Positions 17,233 to 27,996 of a DNA stretch of 64,000 nt are shown piece by piece. The stretch spans positions 1 through 64,000 of the forward strand of contig QIJE01000001.1 of NCBI GenBank assembly GCA_003232385.1, written 5' to 3'. This DNA comes from a bacterium. GTDB taxonomy: Bacteria; SZUA-79; Acidulodesulfobacterales; Acidulodesulfobacteraceae. The notes under the pieces are model-generated. The model was not told the origin of the DNA, made no database searches, and saw nothing but the letters and a program-made list of their open reading frames with translations. A program made the translations under genes and the position numbers. The first letter of the stretch is position 1, and each line of letters opens with the position of its first letter.

Positions 17233-17874
17233 TTATTTTTTAAAACTACAATCGGGAATTATCTTTAAAAAACGCTTGTAGCGAATATCAAAATGATTTT
17301 TAGGATTCCACGAAAAATAAATCATAAACGCTTGACCAACAATATCCTTGTACGGAACAAAACCCCAGTATCTGGAGTCGAAACTATTGTCCCTGTTGTC
17401 TCCCATAACAAAAAGCTCACCCTTGGGAACTACGATCGGACCGTAGTTATCCCTCGGCGAATCATAAGAAGGGAGCATCTTTTTCGACGTCCACTCCGTA
17501 TATTTGCATTTAAAAATATGATTATTTATATAAACTCTGTTATTGATAATCCTGATTTTATCACCGGGTGTTCCAACCACCCTTTTAATAAAATCTATTC
17601 CGGGTTGCAGATTATATTTTCTTGCATAAGGATACTTAAATACTATGACTTGCCCTGTCATGGGGCGGGATACCGGAATGTCTATTTTTGCGAAAGGAAT
17701 ATGAATACCATAGGTAAATTTATTTACTAATATATGATCTCCGGGTATAAGGGTAGGCTCCATTGAACCGGAAGGTATTTTAAAAGCCTGCACTACAAAT
17801 GTCCTGAATATTAAAGCAACGATTATAGCTATCGCTATCGCTTTAAAATAATCCCACAGCGTGTGTTTGTCCAT
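17233..17874 (-). CDS. lepB: Signal peptidase I
   Basis: A 213-residue membrane-anchored serine protease with one N-terminal transmembrane helix (about 10-30). The catalytic Ser is in PSGSMEPTLIPGD (about 37) and the general-base Lys in FIKRVVGTPGD (about 98), with the box-E GDNRDNSFDSRYWG near 160. It removes signal peptides from exported proteins. It is the first gene after a promoter and leads the pyr gene run. Confidence 0.95.
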   Translation of the reverse strand: MDKHTLWDYFKAIAIAIIVALIFRTFVVQAFKIPSGSMEPTLIPGDHILVNKFTYGIHIPFAKIDIPVSRPMTGQVIVFKYPYARKYNLQPGIDFIKRVVGTPGDKIRIINNRVYINNHIFKCKYTEWTSKKMLPSYDSPRDNYGPIVVPKGELFVMGDNRDNSFDSRYWGFVPYKDIVGQAFMIYFSWNPKNHFDIRYKRFLKIIPDCSFKK

Positions 17875-17929
17875 ATTTTAACTTTTAATATTTAAGAGAA
17901 TACCTAAAGCTTCATTTACAAACTGTTAA

Positions 17930-17958
17930 ATTATACCAATTTTTTCTTTTCAAGTCTA
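17930..17958 (-). promoter_or_regulatory. Promoter of the lepB-pyr-car run
   Basis: Minus strand: TAGACT (17953-17958), 17-bp spacer, TATAAT (17930-17935) preceded by TGG, an extended -10. It sits in the only sizeable gap between lepA and lepB. Transcription would begin about 50 nt before lepB. Confidence 0.6.
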
Positions 17959-17979
17959 TAAATAAACCCTGTTATTAAA

Positions 17980-19785
17980 TTATATTTTCAATATCGAAAG
18001 GAAGGCTTCCTGCGGTATTTCGACAGACCCGATATTCTTCATCTTTTTCTTACCCTCCTTCTGTTTTTCCAAAAGCTTCCTCTTTCTCGTAATATCGCCT
18101 CCGTAACACTTGGCAAGGACGTTCTTCCTCAACGCCTTGATTTCTTCCCTTGCTATAATCTTTGACCCTATCTGCGCTTGAAGGACCACCTCGAACATTT
18201 GTCTGGGTATCAACGTTATTAACTTTTCCACGATATTTCTCCCGCGGAAATAAGCTTTGTCCTTGTGAACAATCATGGACAAAGCGTCAACAGGATCTTT
18301 ATTGACTAAAATTTCTAACTTTACCATGTCCGCCGGCCTATACCCCTTAAACTCGTAATCAAACGAAGCATAGCCCTTAGACAAAGATTTAAGCTGATCG
18401 TAAAAATTAAGAACTATTTCCGATAAAGGCAAATCGTAAACAAGCTGAACTCTGTTCTTGGTTATATATTTAAGCTCTATCTGCAGCCCCCTTTTGTCGA
18501 CGCATAAGCTTATTATTCTTCCCAAAAATTCGGAAGGAACATAAATATTCGCCCTTATGAAAGGCTCCTCTATGCGCACTACTTCCTGTGCCGGTATCTC
18601 TTTTGAAGGAGGAAATTTCATGGGGTTAAGGGTCGGCTTTACTTCGCCTTTTACGGTAATTATATTATAAAGAACGGTAGGAGACGTAGATATAAGGCTT
18701 AAACCATACTCCCTCTCCAACCTCTCGACTACTATTTCCATATGCAAAAGCCCTAAGAAACCGCACCTAAAACCAAACCCGAGGGCAAGCGAATTCTCCA
18801 ATTCGTAAGAAAATGACGGGTCGTTAAGTTTTAATTTCTCTATTGAGTCTTTAAGCTCTATATAATCCTCGGAATCTATCGGATAAATACCTGCGAATAC
18901 CATCAGATTAGGTTCTTTAAAACCGGGCAAATGTTCCTTGGCTGGGTTATTTTTTAGCGTAACGGTATCGCCTATTTTAAACCTGCAGGCATCTTTTATA
19001 TTAGCTATTACAAACCCGACTTCTCCGGCGGACAGACTATCCAACTCCTTCATATGCGGATCATAGACACCCACTTTTTGAACCTCGTAAGAAAAGCCGG
19101 AGTGCATTAAAAGTATAACATCCCCGCGAGAGACCTTGCCGTCAAATACCCTAATGAGCGCTATAATGCCCCTGTATGAATCGAACCAGGAATCGAAGAC
19201 CAAAGCCTTAAATGGGAACAGCGGATCGCCTTGCGGCGGAGGTATGATATTTATAACCGACTCTAGTATCTCTTTTATTCCTATACCCTCTTTCGCGCTT
19301 GCCAGTATAGCGTTGCCTGCTTCGATACCTACGACGTCCTCAATCTCTCTTTTGGTTTTTTCGGGATCCGCGCTGGGTAAATCTATTTTATTGATAACGG
19401 GAATAATCGCCAAATTCATATCGGAAGCCATATAAACATTGGCGAGGGTCTGAGCCTCCACGCCCTGCGTTGCATCTACGACAAGAAGCGCCCCTTCGCA
19501 CGCGGCTAAAGATTTTGATACCTCGTAAGAAAAATCAACGTGTCCCGGGGTATCAATTAAATTAAGCACATAGGATACACCGTTACAATTATAATTTAAT
19601 CTGACTGTCTGTGCCTTTATGGTAATTCCTCTTTCGCGCTCAAGATCCATGTTGTCTAAAAATTGAGACACCTTTTCTCTTGCGGTAATTGCTCCGGTAA
19701 AATCTAAAAACCTGTCTGCAAGCGTGGATTTGCCGTGATCTATATGGGCTATAATAGAAAAATTTCTAATATTTTTGATTTCCAT
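17980..19785 (-). CDS. lepA: Elongation factor 4 (LepA)
   Basis: A 601-residue translational GTPase. The G1 motif is [14 protein letters not shown] (about 13-26), G2/G3 RGITIKAQ and DTPGHVDF, and G4 NKIDLP. The C-terminal LepA-specific domain ends in the [19 protein letters not shown] region. It acts on the ribosome during translation and assembly. It precedes lepB as in many bacteria, and rnpB lies just upstream. Confidence 0.96.
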   Translation of the reverse strand: MEIKNIRNFSIIAHIDHGKSTLADRFLDFTGAITAREKVSQFLDNMDLERERGITIKAQTVRLNYNCNGVSYVLNLIDTPGHVDFSYEVSKSLAACEGALLVVDATQGVEAQTLANVYMASDMNLAIIPVINKIDLPSADPEKTKREIEDVVGIEAGNAILASAKEGIGIKEILESVINIIPPPQGDPLFPFKALVFDSWFDSYRGIIALIRVFDGKVSRGDVILLMHSGFSYEVQKVGVYDPHMKELDSLSAGEVGFVIANIKDACRFKIGDTVTLKNNPAKEHLPGFKEPNLMVFAGIYPIDSEDYIELKDSIEKLKLNDPSFSYELENSLALGFGFRCGFLGLLHMEIVVERLEREYGLSLISTSPTVLYNIITVKGEVKPTLNPMKFPPSKEIPAQEVVRIEEPFIRANIYVPSEFLGRIISLCVDKRGLQIELKYITKNRVQLVYDLPLSEIVLNFYDQLKSLSKGYASFDYEFKGYRPADMVKLEILVNKDPVDALSMIVHKDKAYFRGRNIVEKLITLIPRQMFEVVLQAQIGSKIIAREEIKALRKNVLAKCYGGDITRKRKLLEKQKEGKKKMKNIGSVEIPQEAFLSILKI

Positions 19786-19818
19786 TGATGAGATGATTTA
19801 TATGATGGATAAGATTAT

Positions 19819-20167
19819 AGTCGTAAGCAAAATCATAAGCCGAGTTCTGTCTCAAGGTCGGTCATTTCTCTTTGCAAACAACCCGAAGGCATATGGGGCG
19901 AGCAGCCCCTACCTTCCTATTTGTTCTTGCTCCTGACGGGGCTTGCCATAGGCACTATTTACATAGCACCTAAGTGAGCTCTTACCTCACTATTTCACCC
20001 TTACCGTATATTAAACTTCAAATTCGATACGGCGGTATATTTTCTGTTGCGCTTTCCTTAAAGTTACCTTTACCGGTATAAAACGGCGTCATGCTCTGTA
20101 GAGCCCGGACTTTCCTCAAAAAACATTAATTTTTGCCTTTTGCGACCGACTGCTTTTGCCTACGACT
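19819..20167 (-). ncRNA. rnpB: RNase P RNA (bacterial type A)
   Basis: The minus strand carries the universal core: GAGGAAAGTCCGGGCTC near the 5' end (about 20100-20116), GGTAAGGGTGAAA in the middle (about 19996-20008), and ACAGAACTCGGCTTATG at the 3' end. The ends are set by the P1 helix, AGTCGTAGGCAAAA pairing with TTTTGCTTACGACT (one G-U), giving about 349 nt. It is the catalytic RNA that matures tRNA 5' ends. Confidence 0.95.
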
Positions 20168-20205
20168 AATGTTTAATTGTAGCAATTTACAACTTTTTCG
20201 TCAAT

Positions 20206-20658
20206 CTATTTGTGGGTCGCCTCATCTATCGCCAAATTAGCTAATTTATCCGCTTCCTTGTTTAATTCTCTTGGAATATGAGTAAATTTAGCCGAATCCG
20301 CCTTTATATCCTCAAGCAGTTTTTTTGATTTCTTATAGAGAGGCAATATATTTGTGCTTTTAACCGAATATGCGCCGTTCATCTGTCTTACAAGCAGCTG
20401 CGAATCCGAAAAAAAAGCTATTTCCAACGGTAACTTACCATCTGTATTTACCGCACCCTTCAAATAACGAAGCGCAATAATCAGAGCCATATATTCCGCT
20501 TCGTTATTTGTCGCAATACCCAAATATTCTCTTAAAGAAATTATGGGAACGGCAGCATTTTTACCTACGGGCGAAGATACGTTAAGGAGCACGATACCCG
20601 CACCGGATTTGCCCGGATTGCCCCTTGACGCCCCGTCGATATAAACTACCATTGCCAT
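20206..20658 (-). CDS. Ribonuclease HI family protein
   Basis: 150 residues with the four RNase H acidic positions: D in VYIDGASRGNPGKSG (about 7), E in NNEAEYMALI (about 52), D in FFSDSQLLV (about 88) and D in NKEADKLAN near the end. It would cleave RNA in RNA-DNA hybrids. The sequence is closer to the short RnhA-like family found beside Nif3 and zinc-ribbon genes than to enterobacterial RnhA. Confidence 0.9.
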   Translation of the reverse strand: MAMVVYIDGASRGNPGKSGAGIVLLNVSSPVGKNAAVPIISLREYLGIATNNEAEYMALIIALRYLKGAVNTDGKLPLEIAFFSDSQLLVRQMNGAYSVKSTNILPLYKKSKKLLEDIKADSAKFTHIPRELNKEADKLANLAIDEATHK

Positions 20659-20683
20659 ATATATATTTTCCGCCTTATTTTTT

Positions 20684-21421
20684 TTATTTTAATCCCGCCG
20701 CCTCCGCAGGCAAAGATGCTTCTATATAAAGTATCCTTGAACAAATCGGGCACTGCATAAACACGTTTCCGGATATAAGTTCGTTAAACTGCTGGGGAGG
20801 AAGCATCCTGTAACATCCGGTACATGCTCCGGATTCCATTACCGAGGCTATTGCCGGAAATCCTTTATTTTTTCTTACCGTCTCGTATATATTCAAATAA
20901 TTCTTTTTAATCTTGCTCTTTACGGATTCTCTTTTATCGACAAAGCCTTTTTTAATAGCGTAGCATTCTTCCTCTTTCCCTTTGTATTCTATGTTTTTAT
21001 CCGATAAATCATTTTCTATTTCAGCAATTTCTTTTTGCATAGCCGTTATTTTACCGACTAACGATTCTTTGTCCTCCATGCATGCGAGCGATTCATCATC
21101 TAACTGCTTTTTGAGGATTTCATTGTCTTTTATAGACTTCTGAATCGCATTATACTCTTTATTGGTTTTTATGAGCTTCTGCGTGTCTTTCATTTTAATC
21201 ATTTTGCCTTCGCATGATTTTATATCAAGTTCCGCGGCATCTGCTTTTTTACTTATCTCCATTAATTCTTCGTTAAGCTTTTCCATATCTATTCTTTTTG
21301 TGTCTAAAAGATGTTCCGCCCCCTCTATCTCCTTAAATTTTTCCTTGAGCATATCCTCTAACTTCAGTAATTCCAAATCGATATTCTGAATATCCACAAT
21401 AAAAGAAATCTGTTCGTTCAA
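20684..21421 (-). CDS. C4-type zinc-ribbon coiled-coil protein (CT398 family)
   Basis: A 245-residue protein. Residues about 8-180 are a long Lys/Glu-rich coiled coil. The C-terminal zinc ribbon has C-x2-C (CTGC, about 200) and a second C-x2-C (CPIC, about 224), matching the COG1579 family; its function is not established (nucleic-acid or flagellar roles have been suggested). The start is TTG with a strong GGGGGAG site. It lies between nif3 and rnhA, the order seen in many deltaproteobacteria-type genomes. Confidence 0.85.
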   Translation of the reverse strand: MNEQISFIVDIQNIDLELLKLEDMLKEKFKEIEGAEHLLDTKRIDMEKLNEELMEISKKADAAELDIKSCEGKMIKMKDTQKLIKTNKEYNAIQKSIKDNEILKKQLDDESLACMEDKESLVGKITAMQKEIAEIENDLSDKNIEYKGKEEECYAIKKGFVDKRESVKSKIKKNYLNIYETVRKNKGFPAIASVMESGACTGCYRMLPPQQFNELISGNVFMQCPICSRILYIEASLPAEAAGLK

Positions 21422-21436
21422 AGTTCTCCCCCTTTA

Positions 21437-22549
21437 TTATATTTTATATTTAAAAAACGGATTATTTTCATAAACATTTTCAATTACCGGTACGTCTAAC
21501 TCTTCAGATAGTATCTCTCGAACGATACCGGAAAAATACCTTTCCGTATCAAAGTGAGATAATTCTATCACACATATTCCGCTGTTGTTCGCCTTAATTG
21601 CCTTGTCGTGAGTTAATTCCGAAGATATGATAACATCACTGCCGGATTTTACGACTTCGTCAATAAATGAAAATCCGCTTCCCGAAACAACGGCGACTCT
21701 TTTTATTTTTCTATTTAGATCTCCGCAATAATTTATAAAAATCGGAGAAAATAATGTCTGTATTTTGTCCAAAAGAACGCTAAAGAACATTCCGTTTTTA
21801 AAATCTCCGACGGCACCCATGCCTTCCGAGCTACTGCCGCCAAAATCGTAAACAGGATATAAATCGTACGCCATTTCTTCATACGGATGAACTTTTTTCA
21901 TCTCGCTTACGGCCTTTTTTATAAATCTTTCGTCTATTAAAAGTTCCAATTTAGATTCATCGGCAAAAGAGGTTTTCATACAACTTCCTATAAATGGATT
22001 TGAACCGGGGAGTGGTTTAAATGAACCCTTGCCCCTTGTTTCGAAAGAGCAATTTTCATAATTTCCTATTTTTGGATTACCATATGCGAAAAGAACGTCT
22101 CTTACGGTTTTGACATAACCCTTAGGAATAAAAACCGACAACTTATAAAGTTTTCTCTTGCGGGGTATCAAAGGGGAGGGTTCTTTTATTCCAAGCTTAT
22201 TTATCATAAACCTGCTCATTGAATAGACGGATGAATCAAAATTAGTATGCATAGAATAAACGCATATATTATTTTTTATGAGAATACTTAAAATATTTCC
22301 GCTTTTTGAATCTAAATCCATTGAACGTAGCGGGTGAAAAAAAACCGGATGATGAGTTAGAATAAGATTAAAAGAACGACTTATCGCTAAATCAATACAT
22401 TTATCGGAAATGTCTAATGACGTTAGAACGCCTGAAAGGGGAGCGTCTGCCTGTTTTATTTGAAAACCCGAATTATCCCACTTCTCCTGAAGACGAAGCG
22501 GGATTAGATTCTCTAACTTACCTATTGCATCCTTTATAAATAATGGCAT
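21437..22549 (-). CDS. Nif3-like dinuclear metal centre protein
   Basis: 370 residues, the long form of the YbgI/YqfO family. N- and C-terminal Nif3 halves (THHPVFFHP and HTNFD near 65-100, SHFDTERYF near 336) form the two-metal site, and a PII-like insert (about 135-235, KLSVFIPKGYVKTVRDV) sits between them. Members assemble as hexameric toroids and may act as a GTP cyclohydrolase-type or metal-chaperone protein; the role is unsettled. The upstream tRNA gene lies only 7 nt from its start. Confidence 0.9.
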   Translation of the reverse strand: MPLFIKDAIGKLENLIPLRLQEKWDNSGFQIKQADAPLSGVLTSLDISDKCIDLAISRSFNLILTHHPVFFHPLRSMDLDSKSGNILSILIKNNICVYSMHTNFDSSVYSMSRFMINKLGIKEPSPLIPRKRKLYKLSVFIPKGYVKTVRDVLFAYGNPKIGNYENCSFETRGKGSFKPLPGSNPFIGSCMKTSFADESKLELLIDERFIKKAVSEMKKVHPYEEMAYDLYPVYDFGGSSSEGMGAVGDFKNGMFFSVLLDKIQTLFSPIFINYCGDLNRKIKRVAVVSGSGFSFIDEVVKSGSDVIISSELTHDKAIKANNSGICVIELSHFDTERYFSGIVREILSEELDVPVIENVYENNPFFKYKI

Positions 22550-22556
22550 TTTAAAA

Positions 22557-22632
22557 TGGTGGGCCCACCCGGGTTCGAACCAGGGACCAACCGGTTATGA
22601 GCCGGCCGCTCTACCAGCTGAGCTATAGGCCC
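22557..22632 (-). tRNA. tRNA with CAU anticodon, probably tRNA-Ile2 (else tRNA-Met)
   Basis: A 76-nt cloverleaf with encoded CCA. The acceptor GGGCCTA pairs with TGGGCCC, the D-arm has AGCTCAGCTGGTAGAGC, the anticodon loop is CTCATAA (CAU) and the T-arm has GGTTCGAACC. C4-G69 and C5-G68 in the acceptor are the TilS (lysidine synthetase) identity pairs, and the GGGCCT acceptor resembles tRNA-Ile. It therefore probably reads AUA after lysidine modification, but elongator Met cannot be excluded. It is wedged between rpoD (8 nt) and the Nif3 gene. Confidence 0.93.
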
Positions 22633-22640
22633 TAAATCTA

Positions 22641-24560
22641 CTACTTTGCAAATGTTTTAAGCCTCTTGGAGCGGCTCGGATGTCTGAGTTTTCTGAGAGC
22701 TTTAGCCTCTATCTGCCTAATTCTTTCTCTTGTAACCCCGAACTCCTGGCCTACTTCCTCAAGCGTATGATCAGACTTTATCCCTATACCGAATCGCATT
22801 CTCAAAACTTTTTCTTCTCTTTCCGTAAGTGTCGATAAAACTTTTCCGGTCTGATCTTCAAGATCCGCATTTATTGCGGATTCTAACGGAAGAACTGTCG
22901 TTTTATCCTCGATAAAATCTCCAAGATGCGTATCTTCTTCTTCGCCTATGGGAGTTTCCAGCGAAATAGGCTCCTTGGCTATCTTTAAAACTTTTCTTAC
23001 CTTGTCTATAGGAAGATCCATTCTCTCAGCAATTTCTTCCGGAACAGGCTCCCTTCCTATCTCCTGTACTAAAGCCCTTGATGTCCTGATTAATTTATTT
23101 ATAGTTTCTATCATATGAACCGGAATCCTTATGGTTCTTGCCTGATCGGCAATTGCCCGAGTTATTGCCTGCCTTATCCACCATGTAGCGTATGTAGAAA
23201 ATTTATAACCCCTTTTATATTGAAACTTTTCTACCGCTTTCATGAGTCCTATATTACCTTCTTGGATAAGGTCCAAAAATTGAAGACCCCTATTTGAATA
23301 TTTTTTTGCAATAGACACGACAAGCCTTAAATTGGCCTCTACAAGCTCGGTTTTTGCAACCTTCGATTTTTCTTCTCCGATTTTAATAGCTTCGACTATT
23401 GTTTTAAGTTCATCCTTGGGGACGCCCACATCTTCTTCGGACGCCACTATTTTTGACATATATTCTTTTATAAGCTTATTTATACTTTCTATTCGCTTAT
23501 GTTTCTGTGATTTCGACTGCTGACTCTTTTCGTTCTTATTACTCAAAGTCGATTCAAGTTCTCTTATATTTTCTTCATATTCTATAATTTTCAGATTTTG
23601 ATTTTTAAGCCTAACTATAACTTTATCGGTTATCTTTTTTTTAAGTCTTAACTCCTTAATATAAGCAAGTATCTTTTTTTTCGTATCTATAGACAAGTTT
23701 TTAGGGCTTATCCTCGGGATAGTCCTTGCCGTACCCTCGGAATCTGCGTCCTTGACGGAAAAATTATTCTCGTTAGAACAGTTTACCGTGTTGTCGCTTG
23801 AACCGATTTTATTGAAGGATTCCGAATATTTTTTGTCTTTTTTTAATTTTTTATTAATGCTGACTACTTTTAACTTAAAATCGGTAAAGCCTATCTCCTT
23901 CTTGATTTTTTCAATAATCGTAAGGACCCTGTCTATCGATTTCTCAATATCTTTATCGCTTGGAAAATCTACGTCGTCGAAATCTGAAATAACACCGGTA
24001 ATATTAATCTCCTGACTCTTTAATCTATCCCCTATAGATATAATCCATTTAATCAGCACATCGGAATTTAATACGGAAGAGAAAATCTCTCCTTCTCCCT
24101 CTTCAATACTCTTTGCTATTTCTATCTCTCTTTCACGGGTAAGCAAAGAAACGGAGCCCATTTCTTTTAAATACATTCTTACGGGGTCGTTTGTCTTAAG
24201 GGATAAATCTTCCGCCTCTACCACTTCCTCGCTTATTGTTTCGTCATGAATAAACTTAGAATGAGGATTTTTCCTCTTATTAAAAATGGTGGAGGAGTTC
24301 CTGTCCAACTCAATATCCTTTTCCCCAAGCATGCTTATAAGGTCGTCGATTTGATCCGGCGATATTAAATCTTGAGGTAAAATATCGTTAAAATCGTTAT
24401 AAGTCAACCTGCCGACTTGCTCTTTTGCTTTTTCGATGCTTTGTTTAATTATTTTATTCTCCAATTTTTTATCCTTTAAGATATCATAGACCGCTGCTTT
24501 GACAGACAGCCCTTCATTGTCCTTATACTCATCATTTATGTTTGCGTTTTTTTTGTTCAT
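22641..24560 (-). CDS. rpoD: RNA polymerase sigma factor RpoD (sigma-70)
   Basis: A 639-residue primary sigma factor. Region 1.1 is at the N-terminus, region 1.2 at about 130-160 ([19 protein letters not shown]), then a long Lys-rich non-conserved segment. Region 2 follows ([37 protein letters not shown]; about 420-465), then region 3 and region 4.2 HTH ([20 protein letters not shown]). It is the last gene of the rpsU-cvpA-dnaG-rpoD operon, and recognises the TTGACA/TATAAT promoters seen through this window. Confidence 0.97.
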   Translation of the reverse strand: MNKKNANINDEYKDNEGLSVKAAVYDILKDKKLENKIIKQSIEKAKEQVGRLTYNDFNDILPQDLISPDQIDDLISMLGEKDIELDRNSSTIFNKRKNPHSKFIHDETISEEVVEAEDLSLKTNDPVRMYLKEMGSVSLLTREREIEIAKSIEEGEGEIFSSVLNSDVLIKWIISIGDRLKSQEINITGVISDFDDVDFPSDKDIEKSIDRVLTIIEKIKKEIGFTDFKLKVVSINKKLKKDKKYSESFNKIGSSDNTVNCSNENNFSVKDADSEGTARTIPRISPKNLSIDTKKKILAYIKELRLKKKITDKVIVRLKNQNLKIIEYEENIRELESTLSNKNEKSQQSKSQKHKRIESINKLIKEYMSKIVASEEDVGVPKDELKTIVEAIKIGEEKSKVAKTELVEANLRLVVSIAKKYSNRGLQFLDLIQEGNIGLMKAVEKFQYKRGYKFSTYATWWIRQAITRAIADQARTIRIPVHMIETINKLIRTSRALVQEIGREPVPEEIAERMDLPIDKVRKVLKIAKEPISLETPIGEEEDTHLGDFIEDKTTVLPLESAINADLEDQTGKVLSTLTEREEKVLRMRFGIGIKSDHTLEEVGQEFGVTRERIRQIEAKALRKLRHPSRSKRLKTFAK

Positions 24561-24577
24561 GTTATAAATTTTTTCTC

Positions 24578-26455
24578 TCAGAAGCCGCAGATTTTTCTTT
24601 GAAAATCCCTTGAAATATATTTCAATCTGCTAATTTCTTTAAGCCTCGATAACCTGCCGACTTCATCCAGCGAACCGCTTTTAATTTCGCTTGAAAGACC
24701 GCCGCACGTTTTATTAATATTATCTACTTTTAATTTAATAATAAGTTTTTTAAAGTCTTCCCTTCCGTTTTTATCATCGTTTTCATCGCTTAACAATAAA
24801 CTCGAATAATATATTTTACCCCATTTCGAGCTATTTTCCATTTTAGAAACTACTTCTTCGAATTTAGTCGTTTTTTCTTTAACTATGCCGCCCGCTAACC
24901 CTTTTTTCACTTCTTTAATTATATATACGGCATCTTTATCAGAAAATTCTTTAATTATATCATCATTAATATATTCTGTCAATATGGGATCGCAAAATAT
25001 CCTCCCGATTATCAGGTCTTCTATGCTCAGCTCCTTTTTTTGAAAAGCAGTCGGGGGATTGGACGTAAAACGACTCTTCGAGTAAACGCCCGATTCGAAT
25101 GATTCTTTAGAATAAATATAATCTCTTATTGCATTCTCTTTCAACCCGAGCCTATTCGCCAGCAAATTTATATAATGAGAAAGTACAATATTATTATCTA
25201 TCTTCTTTAAAAAGGGAGCGACTTCCTTTAAGACAGATATTTTTCTTTTAAGTCTCTTTATACCGTCTTCATTAGGAATTATACCACTATTTTCAATTTT
25301 TTCCATATAATAATCCAGAACAAAATCCACGGGGGGCTTTTTATCGTTCGTTACTAATTTAATAAGACCGTCTCGTCCGTATTTTCTCACAAAACTATCG
25401 GGGTCGCTATCGTCGTTTAAGCATACGGCATATATGTTTTTGTCCGCACCGTCCATAAAATCTAAAAATAATTCCATACCCCTGTTTATAGCATTAATGC
25501 CGGCTTTATCGCCGTCATAAAGCAGAATAATTTCATCGCATAATCTTGATAGGTTCCTTATATGATTTTTGGATAGCGCAGTCCCCATTGTCGCTACTAC
25601 GTTTTTTATACCCTTGGAATAAAGCATTATCATGTCAAAGTAGCCTTCAACCACAAAAACGGCATTATCCTTTTTGATAAAAGGCATGGCTTTATCTAAA
25701 CCGTACAACGTGTTACTTTTTGCGAAAATCTTGGAATTATTGGTATTGATATATTTCGGAACATTATAGGAAGAGAGTCCCCCTGCATGCTGCGAGACTA
25801 CTCTGGCGGCAAATGCAATAGGGTCTCCGGCTCTATCCATTATGGGAATGATAAGCTTATTGACAAACCTATCGTAATATCCGGCATTCTGTCCCGATTT
25901 TTTAAATAATAACCCTATATCTGCAGCAATGCTTAAATCTGCCTTATTATTTAATAAAAGCGTTGTCAAACCGTTTTCCAACCCGGCAAACCCTAATTTA
26001 AAATCCCCTGCCGTATTTTCGTCTATGCCTCTTTCTTTGAGATATTTAATAATATGCCGGCTTCCGGAGAGATATACAAAAAGATTTTCATAGTAAAAGT
26101 TTAAAGCAAGATTAAGAATTTTTTTGATCCCGTTTTCGCTTTCTTCGTTTTTATCCGATTTATAAAATTTTGTGTTTTCTATCGGCACATTATACTTTTT
26201 TTTAAGATAATCCATCACTTCCCCAAACGATTCTCCCTTTATATCTCTTAAAAAGTTTATAACATTACCGCCTTTGCCACACCCGAAACAGTAATAAAGC
26301 CCCTTTGACTCACTAACATGAAATGAAGGCGTTTTTTCAGAGTGAAAAGGACATAACCCGGCATAACTCCTACCGGATTTTTTGAGCTTAACAAATCCGG
26401 ATATTTCATCGACTATATTTGCATAAGACAAAACGGCTTCGATATTACTATCCAT
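24578..26455 (-). CDS. dnaG: DNA primase
   Basis: 625 residues. The N-terminal zinc-binding domain is [11 protein letters not shown]...CFGCGKGG (about 36-64), the catalytic core has the TOPRIM motifs ([11 protein letters not shown] and LLYDGDKAG, about 260-315), and the C-terminal helicase-binding domain is about 480-625. It makes RNA primers for replication. It starts 2 nt after the restored cvpA stop. Confidence 0.96.
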   Translation of the reverse strand: MDSNIEAVLSYANIVDEISGFVKLKKSGRSYAGLCPFHSEKTPSFHVSESKGLYYCFGCGKGGNVINFLRDIKGESFGEVMDYLKKKYNVPIENTKFYKSDKNEESENGIKKILNLALNFYYENLFVYLSGSRHIIKYLKERGIDENTAGDFKLGFAGLENGLTTLLLNNKADLSIAADIGLLFKKSGQNAGYYDRFVNKLIIPIMDRAGDPIAFAARVVSQHAGGLSSYNVPKYINTNNSKIFAKSNTLYGLDKAMPFIKKDNAVFVVEGYFDMIMLYSKGIKNVVATMGTALSKNHIRNLSRLCDEIILLYDGDKAGINAINRGMELFLDFMDGADKNIYAVCLNDDSDPDSFVRKYGRDGLIKLVTNDKKPPVDFVLDYYMEKIENSGIIPNEDGIKRLKRKISVLKEVAPFLKKIDNNIVLSHYINLLANRLGLKENAIRDYIYSKESFESGVYSKSRFTSNPPTAFQKKELSIEDLIIGRIFCDPILTEYINDDIIKEFSDKDAVYIIKEVKKGLAGGIVKEKTTKFEEVVSKMENSSKWGKIYYSSLLLSDENDDKNGREDFKKLIIKLKVDNINKTCGGLSSEIKSGSLDEVGRLSRLKEISRLKYISRDFQRKICGF

Positions 26456-26457
26456 AA

Positions 26458-26945
26458 TTAATAAAATTTATTGATATACGGGATTAAAATCTTTCCTGTT
26501 TTAAGCAGGTACGGAACGAGGCTGCGAGACTTATAAGCACCAAAATAGCTTTTTGCCGGAGAAAATGAAAAAATAAAATACAAGATTATACCTAAAAATA
26601 CAAACGTCTTAATCCCGGCAAAAAAAAACCTCCGATACGATTAAGCAAGCCGAGATTAATTAATTTCATAAATTTGGTTAATAATGCGGATATTACAGCA
26701 AAAAAAACCATTATTACAACAAAAAAGGCAATGAAAATAAGTATTTTAGTAATAATTTCGTTGTGAAATATTTTAATATAATCATAACCGGACGTGCCGG
26801 TTAAGATATATACGGCATAACCGGAACCGAAAAAAGCAATAAAAAGCCCGCCTAAGGATAGAGCCTCCTTTATAAGTCCTCTAAAAAACCCCCTTATCAT
26901 AACTGCGGCAAATATAATTAAAAAAAATATATCTATGTAACTCAT
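26458..26945 (-). pseudogene. cvpA: CvpA family membrane protein, frame broken at a T9 tract
   Basis: The 5' part encodes three transmembrane helices of CvpA (colicin V production family, DUF) up to NRIGGFF at about residue 107. It then hits a run of nine T (26620-26628 on the plus strand as A9) and stops early at 117 residues. With ten T the frame continues as FFAGIKTFVFLGIILYFIFS and ends at a TAA at 26458-26460, giving about 162 residues, the family norm, and abutting dnaG. So one base is missing from the homopolymer: a real mutation, slippage-dependent expression or a sequencing error. It lies in the rpsU-dnaG-rpoD operon. Confidence 0.85.
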
Positions 26946-26955
26946 AAAACCTTAA

Positions 26956-27150
26956 TTAATAATGATAATATTTCTTTTTTGAATTTCTTTTTCTTGACGC
27001 TGCGGCTTTTTTCTTTTTCTTGACGCTCGGTTTTTCGTAATGCTCTCTTTTTCTGATTTCTGAAAGAATTCCTGCTCTCTCGCAGGATTTCTTAAACCTT
27101 CTTAACGCACTTTCAAAAGACTCATTTTCCTTAATTTTAACTATAGACAA
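26956..27150 (-). CDS. rpsU: Ribosomal protein bS21
   Basis: A 64-residue basic protein matching S21 ([31 protein letters not shown], with a Lys-rich tail). It sits on the 30S platform near the anti-Shine-Dalgarno. It begins the macromolecular synthesis operon. The TTG at 27150 aligns with E. coli S21, but the strong AAGGAGG lies 13 nt upstream, too far. An in-frame ATA three codons up (27156-27154) has the ideal 7-nt spacing, so the start is unusual either way. Confidence 0.95.
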   Translation of the reverse strand: MSIVKIKENESFESALRRFKKSCERAGILSEIRKREHYEKPSVKKKKKAAASRKRNSKKKYYHY

Positions 27151-27207
27151 ACCTATTTTTTCGCCTCCTTTTGCAACTTTATGTTTACATTATGTATGCT
27201 AACTTAT

Positions 27208-27237
27208 AGTATCATATATTTCTTACTACTTTGTCAA
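27208..27237 (-). promoter_or_regulatory. Promoter of the rpsU-cvpA-dnaG-rpoD operon
   Basis: Minus strand perfect -35 TTGACA (27232-27237) and -10 GATACT (27208-27213) with an 18-bp spacer; an overlapping TATGAT at shorter spacing is an alternative. The leader before rpsU is about 50 nt. Confidence 0.65.
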
Positions 27238-27247
27238 CCGATAAATT

Positions 27248-27961
27248 TTATCTTGATTTTTTTTCGTCTAATCCGGAAATACCTTCCCGCCCTTTTAATT
27301 CGCTTATTATGGCAAAAAAATCTACTTCCGAATATACCGACATTACTATATAAAAAAATATTAAATCGGCCAATTCGTACACTATCTTATCTTTATCCCC
27401 GCTTATCACCGACAAGATCACCTCTAAGGATTCCTCTTGAAGTTTTTTCCCTATTTTTTCCGCACCGGCGTTTAAAAGCCTTGCAACGTAAGATTTATTC
27501 GGATCTGTCCCTTTTCTACTTGCGATAAGGTCATATAATAATTTAAGCGAATAAAATAATTCTTTATTGTTATTATCGATTTTCCGTTCATCTTGATTTC
27601 GGCTATTATTTTTTGCAATTAAACTATTATTTACTTTAGAATAAAAGCAGGTCCTATGACCTGTATGGCATGCAACGCCTTTTTGAACTACCTTGAGCAA
27701 AATACTATCGCCGTCGCAGTCAAAAAATATCTCCTTTATGCTCTGAATATTGCCGGAAGTTTCACCTTTTTTCCAAAGTTTATGCCTTGACCTTGAAAAA
27801 TAATGGGCTACACCGGTTTCGACGGTTTTTTTCAACGCTTCTTCGTTCATAAAGGCAAGCATCAGGACTTCTCCTGAAAAATAATCCTGCGCGACCGCAG
27901 GAATAAGACCGTCAAGCTTGGAGAAATCAATCTGTTTTAAAAATAAATCTACCCCGTTCAT
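27248..27961 (-). CDS. hisIE: Bifunctional phosphoribosyl-AMP cyclohydrolase / phosphoribosyl-ATP pyrophosphatase
   Basis: 237 residues. The N-terminal HisI half has the zinc and metal site ([28 protein letters not shown], about 80-107). The C-terminal HisE half (about 140-230) has the helical MazG-like NTP pyrophosphatase fold with [17 protein letters not shown] and the acidic DLIFF. It performs steps 2 and 3 of histidine synthesis. It is the last gene of the his run. Confidence 0.95.
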   Translation of the reverse strand: MNGVDLFLKQIDFSKLDGLIPAVAQDYFSGEVLMLAFMNEEALKKTVETGVAHYFSRSRHKLWKKGETSGNIQSIKEIFFDCDGDSILLKVVQKGVACHTGHRTCFYSKVNNSLIAKNNSRNQDERKIDNNNKELFYSLKLLYDLIASRKGTDPNKSYVARLLNAGAEKIGKKLQEESLEVILSVISGDKDKIVYELADLIFFYIVMSVYSEVDFFAIISELKGREGISGLDEKKSR

Positions 27962-27996
27962 AATTTTCTACCGTTCCAATCTTTTATTTAGTTGTG

